Assembly (NCBI GenBank): GCA_963921825.1
Contig: OY997594.1
Span: forward strand, 34,888,956-34,952,955
Reading direction: 5' to 3'
DNA length: 64,000 bases
Source: Erodium maritimum
Taxonomy: Eukaryota; Streptophyta; Magnoliopsida; Geraniales; Geraniaceae
Positions within the stretch are counted from its first letter, which is position 1. Each line of letters starts with the position of its first letter. Below are positions 43,189-52,870 of the stretch, piece after piece. Position numbers and translations under genes: made by a program. Below the pieces are notes generated by a model. It was not told where the DNA came from, searched no databases, and worked only from the letters and a program-made list of their open reading frames with translations.

Positions 43189-46100
43189 TTAAATGGCCAA
43201 TTTGGTAAATTTTCCTACAAAAAGTCCACTGGTTTGCGAAGCCAATGGGTCAAAGCGCAAGGTTCCTGGTATTTGACCGCTCTTGCAAGGCCAATTTTTG
43301 GCGGCATCAATCTCAAGCAGCTCTGCAAAATCCAAATATATACCATATAGCTACTACTCTTGGGAAAAAAAATAAAGAACAGGAAGATTGAGGGTATAAT
43401 ATGCTTGAAAAATGTGGTTCAACTGATTTCCACCTAACTTCTACTGAAAAATTACTCTCTTTTTTAATCAAGGGATAATTGCAAAAAAGAAAAACAAATG
43501 GTCGTGTGATTGACACATTTTGCAAGTTGATACTTATACTAAAAGTGTTGCGAGTTGGTACATGTGGTTTGAAACTTTGGCACCATTAGTAACGATTTTA
43601 AAAAATGAAGGAAAAGAGAATTTTACCCCATACAAATAACAGAATTTAATACTTCAATTTTTTATTTTTATAATTGAAGGGCAAAATTGGTATTTTCAAA
43701 AAATCGGGAAGTCATGTCTCATGCATGTACCAAACTTATCCCTTTTCCATTAAACATAACTAGCAGTGCAAAAATATCAAACCACACGGTACTAAGTACT
43801 AACTTGCAACACTTTTTAGTACAAGGTACCAACTTGCAGAAGGTATCAATCACACGGCCCTTTTTTGCAATTATCCATTTAATCAACAATAGAGATTTAG
43901 GTTATGTTTGAAAAAGGTGGTTCTGATGACTTTCACCTAACATCTACAGAATATGAATTTGATGGGAATGCCAACAGAATATACTAAAGGGATAATCTCA
44001 CAAAAATACACTGACCTTAGTATCTTTCTCGCGTAACTACACTGAACTTTCAAATTTCCTCATTTTACTCTATTTTGACAATAAATGACAAAAATACCTT
44101 TACTTTCTCAAGAATATGTTTTTGCAACGATACTATATTAAAGCGAGAAAAAAATTATGAGAAAGCTTTCTCAAGTTGGTTAGTTTTCCATGAATTTCAC
44201 TTTTTATTCATTAGCTAAATCAGTGGGTTCTGAACCCCTGAAAATTAGGTGTTGGCATGGGATTACAATTGCGAGCACTTGAAATACTGCTTAAGCAACA
44301 AGGTCTACACGCTAGGATTTCAAAGCCCAGTGATCTTACCAGCAGATGCATTCTTCTTGAGAAACTGCTCCACTACATCTTCATTTTGAGCAACTGTCAA
44401 GCTTAGCAATAGAAAATATGAAAGTTAAAATGCAGAAATACATCACGCATGGCAATGTGTACGTCGTCAATTCTATGGCGATGGGAGTGATAGGCACCTG
44501 CAAGTGCTGTAGATAAGAATTCCTCCAACTTTTAACAATCTAAAACCATTGCTTAGTAGTTTTAACTGCAAGTTAAAAAAAATGTTTAACCCTCAGAAAA
44601 ACGACTGTGTATAAACATGAGTACATGATGTCAGAATTCAATTGAACAAGATACGTGAATGGTTAAGTTCCTAAAACGGCAAGGAGATGAAAGCTCCTGT
44701 TATTGAGTGACAACAACAACAATAAACTACCTGAAGAACTGCCAAGCTATCAGTTCTATCTGCATCTAGCACACGACGTTGAAGGGTTTTCCAACCCCAC
44801 TGTTCAAACTTTTGAATATGTTTTATAGATCCATCATGAGTGCACTCTGCATCCACAAGAACCTACACTTGATTCCAACCAGTCATTAGGCTTCACTGAG
44901 AATGAAGACAAATAACTTGAAAATACAAATGTGGGATGGGGAAAAATCATTACAGTGCAATTTACCTTATCATATCCAAAGTTCAATAATTCATTGTCAG
45001 ACCCAATTCGAAATATTTCACTTTTACTGAACCCAACGACTCCAGAATTTCGCCCATAAAAGATAAGTTCTGGATCTTGAACCAGGGGGGCTAATTGTGA
45101 TGACACACGTGATTTAGTTGCTCTTTTCCTTTCTTTCCATGGTCTCCTGGATGTCCATTCCTTGAACAAATCCATCTTTTCTTCAGCTGCAGATTCAACT
45201 AGTTAGGGCTAGACCAATTGATGATACACCAAATGATATAGAATATTATAAATAGATTTCTAAATGGTAAAGCAGCACTAAATTTGAAGCTCTGAATAAA
45301 TGTACCAAAACAATTTTTCCAGCTGGATTACATGATTTAGAATCTGAATGAGCCCTCATTGGAGTGAAGGAAAATGTTGTTCCATCAGCAACAAATAGTC
45401 TGCAACGATCACCCAATCCATATTTTTGTAGCATTGTTCTACAAGCAGCTAAACGATGTCTTGCAACATCAACACCAGTTACAGAACCTGAATCACCAAG
45501 AAGCTCTGATATCATACAAAGCTTGGCACCTGAAAATAAAAGGATGAGCAACACTTAGCGTCATGTGAGCATTTTGTTAACAGAGATGCCATAAATGATG
45601 TGCCAAATATGGCTTCATCAAAGATAACAAAACTGTTGGGTCAAACTTCATTGTATTAAATGGAGTATGTCACAAGACAATGTAACCCTCAACTACATCA
45701 TCTTCTGTAAGGCATACTTGTTAGTGTTATCACTTAACTTCACTTCATGGCGAAAGTATTAAAGGGATTCACAGTTTAGCCAGGAATTAATGTGCAGTAA
45801 GTCTATAAGCCTTTTCAAAACGATTACCTAGCACTGAAACATCTATAGTGCCTCCACCCCCAAATTATGCTTCCATAATTTTTTTATATGCTTAACAGGG
45901 CAGTATATCATCAAATGCCCAAAAGCTTGAGCACCATGGTTAAATATAGTAAGTGTTAACACCCAGCCCAAAGATGTTTATTAAGGGGTGAATGGATTCA
46001 TGTCTTTTGGACGTGGGACTCTTACACTCCTCACATGCAGGCTGGATCGAAAGGATCCACGTTATGTGGGACTTTACACATGGAGCAACAGATGGGCCTT

Positions 46101-47498
46101 TGGCCCATGAGGATACGTTTAGATTCAACACCAAGCTTGCATACCACATTAAATCCTAATCCACCTGAAAGATCAAGATGATAGGTGGAAAGCATGCGAT
46201 GTTTATTAAGTGGTGAATGGACCAACATCTTTTTGATGTGAGACTCGAACATTAAGATCATATAACAGCTGAAGACTCAGTCCTATTCAACACTCCCGCA
46301 ATGTTTAACCACTCAAAATGTCACAAACACCTTAAGGACGCCGCTTGACAATTGACTTCCAGCTAAATGCTCATACATCCTTCCTTTCAAAATAACTGTA
46401 CACTTTCTCTATAAAAAAAATTGTTCCAAAACGAGTGTCCACTTTCCGTTATGGTAACTTAGTTGTGTTTAAGTGTCACTTTATTACAAAGATAACTTAA
46501 CCTCCTAAAGTTTGTTAAAGCACATGGGTGGAGAAGTCCATCATTACATAACTTATTCAAAACTTCTACCAAAATGGAATAGTGGATGCTTATTTTGGAA
46601 TGGCGAAAGTAATATGTATAAGTATGACAAGACCTAAGAGATAAACTGGCCAAAAATGTATACAAAAGAGCAGATAGATACTAACCAGGGGCAGCACATA
46701 GATCAAGGATGTGATCTCCTGGGGAAATGTTTAAAGCTGAAACAGCTGCACCAGAAGCAGCATCAATTCCATATATCTGCAGGGCATAACCGAAGAAAAC
46801 AGAAAGAATTGCTATTACAAGACCATAATTAACCAACTATACAATATAAAACAAAAACATAAAATCGGGTCAAACATTAAGGGTAGCACTCATATGGATA
46901 GCCTCAACCATCAAGCACATATCAGGAAGTGACAAAGGCAACCCATATGGACAACACATGTATAATTCATGATAATCCCAACAAAAAGCCACCAGAGGTT
47001 CCATAAAAATAAACAAATAGAATGTAAACAGAAAAATAAGAGACATTTTCACTACAAGCACAATAGTGCAATGTTCTATAAACTGTTCAAGCCCTCACCT
47101 TCCCTTCCTGGTAAGCCTTGCAGCTAGCAATCTGAATATCTGGTGAGAGAGAATAAAAACCAGGCAACCAACTCACTGCTTCAAGCTTGCACTTCATATC
47201 ACCTTCAATCTCCTGAAGACGAGCTTCACTCCCGGGTTTCAATCTTCGAAAATAAGTACAAAAAAAACCAATCAACTCGGTAAGGATCACTGGAATAAAA
47301 ATTGAAAGGAAATGAGCAGAAAATAGAAACCCAGAACCACAAACAGGCAACGCATAGGATCATGTCAAAAAACTGAAGATGGTACCTTATGTAACGGGGG
47401 GTTGAATCAGCGGCAGTGTAAATAGAAGGGTCCAAGCCGTTCTCCTGGAGGAAATCGAGAAAAGCTTCGGGCAAGGGCAATTTAGGAGTCTCCTCCAT
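43189..47498 (-). CDS. NSUN-family RNA (cytosine-5) methyltransferase, nine exons
   Basis: Host gene. Exons (minus): 47386-47498, 47099-47243, 46686-46776, 45332-45529, 44966-45186, 44731-44862, 44498-44565, 44340-44401, 43189-43322. All introns are GT..AG, phases agree, and the total is 1,164 nt (387 aa and stop). The start is ATG at 47498; an in-frame stop lies upstream. Motif I is LDLCAAPG (about residues 110-117), motif II TGVDVARHRL, motif IV DAEC (260-263), motif VI YSTCS (319-323). NOL1/NOP2/Sun enzymes transfer methyl from SAM to C5 of cytosine in RNA, with the motif VI Cys as nucleophile and the motif IV Cys assisting release. Both Cys are kept, but the usual Pro of motif IV is Glu. 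The donor of exon 4 (T|GTAATC) was chosen by phase and is the least certain junction. RNA target (tRNA or rRNA) unknown. Confidence 0.9.
43472..43877. mobile_element. MITE in intron 8, Mutator-like (9-bp TSD)
   Basis: Left GGGATAATTGCAAAAAAG and right GCAATTATCC with preceding CTTTTTT are inverted repeats extending over about 50 bp (also GGTCGTGTGATTG against CAATCACACGGCC). The 9-bp TSD TTTAATCAA lies at 43463-43471 and 43878-43886. It has no coding. A second left end of similar type, GGGATAATCTCACAAAAATA, begins near 43987 without a clear partner. Confidence 0.82.
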
Positions 47499-47780
47499 TG
47501 AACACGAATTCAAATGCCCTGATGCAGTGGTTGCTCTGCACACTGGGAGCAAAGTTTGTCACAGTAAACAAGGAGATGAGCAATTGCGACTCCTTTGTAC
47601 CTCCAATGAGGTGAGTTGGAGACGACGAACAGGAAGAAAAGATACAACGGAATTCAGTTCAGGTTGCAATGTAGCGACGACGACACTCCGCAGCACCTCC
47701 ACTGAAACCTAGAGGCCCAATGTTCTTTCTCTCTTGAAACGCATTGTTCCGTTTCTGAGGTTTGTTCGTGCCAACTCTTA

Positions 47781-48121
47781 GGGCACCCACCCACAGGACG
47801 AGTCGAAACTATTGTCGATTCGGTAAAAAATGACGTTTGTCGATTCGGTAAAAAATGACGTTTTCACTTCTCTTTCTGCTTTTCTCTCAACGATGGGCAA
47901 ATCTTTCAACGTCGACTCTCTTTGCTCTCTCTCTCTATCTCCTTTTTCTTCTTCTCTCTTCTTATTTTATCTCTCCTCCCTCGGTGTTTATTCTCCTGCC
48001 ATCTGTTAGTTTTGGTCAGAAACGATCCTTCAAATCCGATCACAATTGTGGGTGAACAAAAAATCTGATCCTAAATTTCACTGAATTGACGTCAACAAAT
48101 CTGACCCTACTGTGGGTGCCC
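47781..48121. mobile_element. Tourist-like MITE upstream of the NSUN gene
   Basis: Terminal inverted repeats GGGCACCCAC and GTGGGTGCCC are flanked by TTA (47778-47780 and 48122-48124), the TSD of Harbinger/Tourist MITEs. It holds a 24-bp tandem repeat (cgattcggtaaaaaatgacg, twice) and a CT-rich stretch, no gene. It starts about 280 bp upstream of the NSUN ATG, so it could lie at or near the promoter. Confidence 0.78.
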
Positions 48122-48170
48122 TTAGAGCATAGTCTCTCGTATAAAAGTTGATTAACTCGGAATTCTTTCT

Positions 48171-49500
48171 TCTTCTTTTTTTATCAGTAAAGAATATATT
48201 AAAAGAACCTCTCACGAGGAGAAAGAGATTACAACACCAAATCAGTCCAGCTACAGACTTCAAAATCCCTAAGAATACACAAGCACCATAGAACTAAGAG
48301 AAAAAACAAAAACAAGATCACCATTAAAGGTCTATGACATAAACCACCAAAAAAACCAAGACTAAACAACCAACGAGACAGAGGATACACCCCAAGAAAC
48401 TGAAAATTACAAATCAGAGTCTTGAACCCGAATATGACCAACATGAAGCCCAAAAATTTGAAAAAATAGTCTAAGCTACCAAAGTATTACAACCATGAAG
48501 CATAGAGATGGAAAGTATCCAGTTGCAAAACCAGCAACCAGAACTAAATGCCCCAAACCAAGTTGGATCTGCAAAACTCCCAACTCAATAATACTACCAA
48601 GTCTCAATAGAGAAAAGGTAGCCAATATTATGCCGGCGGCCCACACCACTATCGATAGAGAAAATTCTGGTGGAGATCCACTAGAACCCCTTGTGAACAT
48701 ATAAACCTAAAACGTGAGGCTTCAAAGGTAGGCTGAACAAGTCCTAAGATCTCGCTGGCGATCAACGCCTTGAATCGATGAGCTCGAGCCACACCCGTAG
48801 TCGAGAAGAAGAGAAGTCCACTCGAATAAGCTTGCATGAAAGGGAGGGAGTTGGAGAACCAAACATAGAAGGGGAAGATATAGTACCTCACTTGAGCATA
48901 ACGATGATCCAGAGACAAACCTGAATCCCTACTCAGTCCTCCAAAGCCACTTTCGACCTACACCAAGAAAAGGGACAAAAAGAGGACCAGTATTTCTACC
49001 TAAGCACGAGGAGGTTGTGGAGACTGTCGAATATGCCCTCCAACAACATGAGTGTGAGCGAGACGTCACGTTAGAGGACAGCGGAGCAGCGGAAGTCGTA
49101 GATCTGACCTAGAGAAGGCCAGATCTACCACCAGCGAAGAAAGGCGCAGAGTCTTCTTCAGCATGAGCACGGAGGAAGTCACCAGATCTGCATCAATTCA
49201 CTTCGGAGAGGAGGGGAAAGACGTCCCACGGTCGGATCTGAGGAAGTCGCCGTCATCGGAGAAAAGGACCCACCACCGGGTATGCCCGGAGAAAGAGCGA
49301 TGAGTAAGAAAGCAAAGAAGGGTGATGAAAGGGAAGAGGGATGCCGCCACTAGCAACCTTCATGGTCAAGGAGACCATGAGATTCATCGGCAGAGGAAAG
49401 GAAATCAGAACGACAGCGTTCGAGCAAAGAAATTTAGGGTTTTCTAGAGAGAGGTTAGAGTCTCTCTCTCTCTCTAGAAGTTAGTTTTTTCTAGATATAA
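48171..49500 (-). mobile_element. Short non-LTR retroposon with L1-like tail
   Basis: The left border on the plus strand is CTTTTTTTATCAG, i.e. a minus-strand tail CTGATAAAAAAAG preceded by a hairpin CCTCGTGAGAGG and TTTTAATATATTC. This resembles the tails of the LINE units at 55466-59966 and 29013-33442. The 5' side (about 49100-49480) is a leader-like region, GATCTGG-rich and ending near a CT microsatellite. Minus frames at 48476-48918 are open but show no domain I recognise. No TSD was found and the 5' end is uncertain. Confidence 0.55.
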
Positions 49501-49941
49501 ATGAATATGAAGAGAGTTGGAGATTCAACAATAAATATTTAGGTTAATTACACTAGGTTGCCCAAACCTATACACATTTTTTCGATACCTACCCTCGTCT
49601 AAAAAAGTAACAATTATCTATCCTAACTTACCAATTTATGACGAGATCCATTATTTCATTTATTTTTTCATTTGTTTAGTGTTCATTTTTTTGAAATGTC
49701 AAAATTGCCCCTAGTGTTGTAATTTTAAAAATGAACGATATTTAAATACTTATTAATCAAATTTTTATTTTTTAAAAAAATTTTAAATCAGATTTTTATT
49801 TTAGAAAATCAGTTTTAGTTTATAAAAATCACATTTTTATTTTATAAAAATCAATTTTTTTTCTTTTAATTTACTAGTTATTTTACTTTTTAGTAAATAA
49901 AATAAAGTTAGCATAACACCATCTAACTAATGTAACCTTAT

Positions 49942-51002
49942 AGAAAAAAAAATTGCGAGACATCAAGAGATGTGCTCTCTCTTTTCTTTAAAAACCTAGC
50001 CGCCGCAAGCTTCTTCCGCTACCATCGTGACCTCTCTTCTCCACCTATAGAAACCACCTCCATTAAAAAGCTTCTTTCCATCCAATAGGAGTATCACCGA
50101 TCCTTGATCCTTCATAGGCTTTCCATCCAAACAAACTTCCTCGATCCCTCCGTCTACCATGGCTTTCAATCCAGTGCTCCCGCCACGCGGACACACCTCG
50201 AGTCATGCCCCTCGGCCCCAACAACAATGCTCATAAGATCCAAGCGATCCAGGCAGAAGGTCACTTGGTCTTCCCTTCCACCTCGTGTACCGTCTCCGCC
50301 TCCAACACCGCTTCCGTCTCATGCGCCACCTCCGCCCTCGGATCGAATGCCATTATCCTCCAAGTCATGGTCCATGTCGATCCACATGCCATCACCAAAG
50401 TTGTCTCCTTCGAATCCTGAGCCACCGCTTCGGCAGCCATCAGTGTAGTCGCCCCTATTGGCCAACTGTGCCTACTCGGCACCCCAACCCAATCCGCTGG
50501 ATTGAGACTCTGAAGACCTCGAGGTGTGTGTGGGGACGCACACCTCGTCCTATCGAGGTCAGTTTCATCCGACATTCTATTCCCTGCATTTTATGATGTT
50601 TTCTCTGAATTGGGTATCACTTCAATCGTTTGGTATCAGATACCCCGAGCATTTTTGGATCAAGACAGGAAACGAAACTCGGTGCATAACCAACCCCATG
50701 CTTCACCCATTTTTTGGTTACTTCTTAGGTGCCTGATACCTCCTGAACCACCTCGCATCTCTTACTGCAGACACTTTCAGATCGAGACAGGTAATGCCAA
50801 CCATCGTCAGGTTATCGTTTACCCGTTCTATTGAGACACTAGCCTCACCAACTCTACTCCTGGTATAATCGGACAATCTGTTATAGAGTTAGATTTTATT
50901 GTCTACAAACTAGAATTTAGCTTTTCTCTTTTATTTTCTACATATTTCCTATTTATGGTCATTTTCCATAATTAATAAAAGTCTCCTTATTTGTTAAAAA
51001 AA
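49942..51002 (+). mobile_element. Retroposon with poly(A) tail and 17-bp TSD
   Basis: AACTAATGTAACCTTAT (49925-49941) and AACTAACGTAACCTTAT (51003-51019) form a 17-bp TSD with one mismatch. The 3' end reads CCATAATTAATAAAAGTC then TTTGTTAAAAAAAA, a LINE-type tail. The 5' part is C-rich and leader-like (ccgccgcaagcttcttccgc). Plus frames at 50205-50834 are partly open without a known domain. It may be a truncated LINE or a retroposed transcript. Confidence 0.78.
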
Positions 51003-51394
51003 AACTAACGTAACCTTATGTAACTAGCCCAACATTGATCTGAAAACCATAAATCTAACTTAGTCTCTCATTTTTCGGTGTCGTCATTACCTGTTCTTTC
51101 TACTTGTTTTGTGTTTAAATTTAGAACCAGAGAAGATTATAGAGGATGCGTTGGCTCCAGATCAATTTTCTCATCCTCTCTTGAAGATCAATTTATATAA
51201 CTACATGAGTACTCCAGAGAGATCCTCAAGTCGACATCGGTCGCAATGCACGGTCTCGATCTCTACAACTCTGCCCCCTCCATCGTCCCCACAACCTCAA
51301 GGTCTCATCTCTCTATCCTTCCTCCCGCCTTAACCCCCCAACAAAGTTGAGTTTGCGATGACAGATCTGTGGGTTTTGGTTCCACCACCATGCC

Positions 51395-51718
51395 TCACCC
51401 TCTTCTCTGCCGCGCCCGAGCTCTACCATCACCGCCATGTCCACCGAAAGATCCAGAATCTTCACTTCCTCCTGAGTCTTCGCTAGAGTCATCATTTGAA
51501 GATTTCTTCTTAACGTGTTGCTTCCCCTTGAGCAACGAGCGTCTAGCCGCCTTATTAGGATTTTTATTCGTCGGAGGACGAGTGATGGAATTGTAAATAT
51601 CGACGGAGATCTGGAAGTTGGTGAAGGCATTGGAGTACTGATCGGACGAAGGGTTGATGGAGACGAATTTTGAAAATCGTATGGAATTGATCGGATCGAC
51701 GACGAGAGAGAGGTCCAT
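51395..51718 (-). CDS. Uncharacterised 107-aa ORF inside the MULE-like element
   Basis: The ATG-started minus frame begins MDLSLVVDPINSIRFSKFVS, continues through NAFTNFQISVDIYNSITRPP and a basic stretch (KAARRSLLKGKQHVKKKSS), and ends with a Ser/Asp/Gly-rich tail. Residue use looks like that of a real protein rather than a shadow frame. I do not recognise the family. Its place in a Mutator-like TIR element suggests a captured host exon; a decayed ORF of another repeat is the alternative. Confidence 0.4.
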   Translation of the reverse strand: MDLSLVVDPINSIRFSKFVSINPSSDQYSNAFTNFQISVDIYNSITRPPTNKNPNKAARRSLLKGKQHVKKKSSNDDSSEDSGGSEDSGSFGGHGGDGRARARQRRG

Positions 51719-51945
51719 GATCGACGAGAGAGGGACGAGGTCAGATTGAGTTGAGTATTACTCTTACGACTTCTTGTAAAAAAATAATTAAATGATTTTT
51801 TTTATAATTTTAATTAAAGATAAGATAAATGAAAAATAGTGCTAATTAAGATTAAAAAAAATTATTTCCTAAAACATATTGTTATTTCAAGAAAATTTTA
51901 TTCTCCAAGATGGAATAAAACCTAAATTTTGAATATATATATATA

Positions 51946-52312
51946 GGATTGGTATCAGGTACAAACCACCCCTTATTGTGCAAACTACGAACTTACCAGG
52001 TGCTGACACGTGGGCGCGCGCGCTGCTGGTGCGCGCGCACAGTGCTGACACGTGGCGCGCATAGTGCTAATAGTTTGGGCGCACAGTGCTAATAGGTTGG
52101 CACTGTGCTAAACTATTAGCACTATGCGCGCCAAACTATTAGTACCGTGCGCGCGCGTGGTCAACACGCTCACGCGCGCGGGCAGAGGCGCGCGCGAATC
52201 TGCCACGTGTCAGCATCGCGCGCGCTCTGCTGACGTCACTTTGACCGCATTCTGTGGCTTAGATTGGTTCGTAGTTTGCACAATAAGGATGGTTTTTACT
52301 GGATAGTCACCC
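51946..52312. mobile_element. Palindromic MITE with GC-rich core
   Basis: Left GGTATCAGGTACAAACC followed by TTATTGTGCAAACTACGAAC pairs with right GTTCGTAGTTTGCACAATAA followed by GGTTTTTACTGGATAG. It is flanked by (TA)n on both sides. The core is full of GCGCGC runs, three ACACGTGG/CCACGTGT words, TGACGTCA-like TGACGTCAC, and mirror-image GTGCTAATAGTTTGG units. No coding. Confidence 0.75.
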
Positions 52313-52330
52313 TATATATATATATATATA

Positions 52331-52870
52331 ACTGGTATCAAGTACAAATAGGGGCTTATTGTGCAAACTACAAATAAATTTGGGCCATAGGATCCTCCAA
52401 AAATGACGTCAACAGAGCGCACCAGATGCTGACACCTGGGCAATTAAATAAAAAAAATCGCACCTTATTGTGCAAACTACAAACGATTCTCAACCACAGG
52501 ATGCGCACGTGCTGACGTCATCAGAGCGCGCAAGATGCTGACACGTGGGCGCCTCTGTTGCTGGTGCGCGCGTCAATGCTGATAGTTTACATAGCACGGT
52601 GCTAATACATTATAGTGCTGATACCTTACATGCATTTGTTTTACGCGCCCAGTGCTGATAGTTTACATAGCACGATACTAATACCATATAGTGCTGATAC
52701 CTTACATGCAATTGTACTGCGCGCCCAGTGCTAATATCTTACATAGCACGAGGCTGATAGTTTAAGTAGCACAATGCTAATACCTTATATGCAAAACAGT
52801 GTTGATCCCTTATATGCAATTATACTGATAGTTTACATACACAGGTGCTAATAGGTTATATATAAGAGTG
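52331..52870. mobile_element. Second MITE of the same family, interrupted by a LINE
   Basis: It starts ACTGGTATCAAGTACAAATA then GGGGCTTATTGTGCAAACTACA, like the MITE at 51946, and a second internal start TTATTGTGCAAACTACAAAC occurs at about 52466. GTGCTAATACCTTATATGC-type units repeat through 52570-52860. The sequence continues beyond the LINE at 54583-54715 (GCGGGCAGAGGCGCACGCGAA) but the right TIR is not found. Confidence 0.6.
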
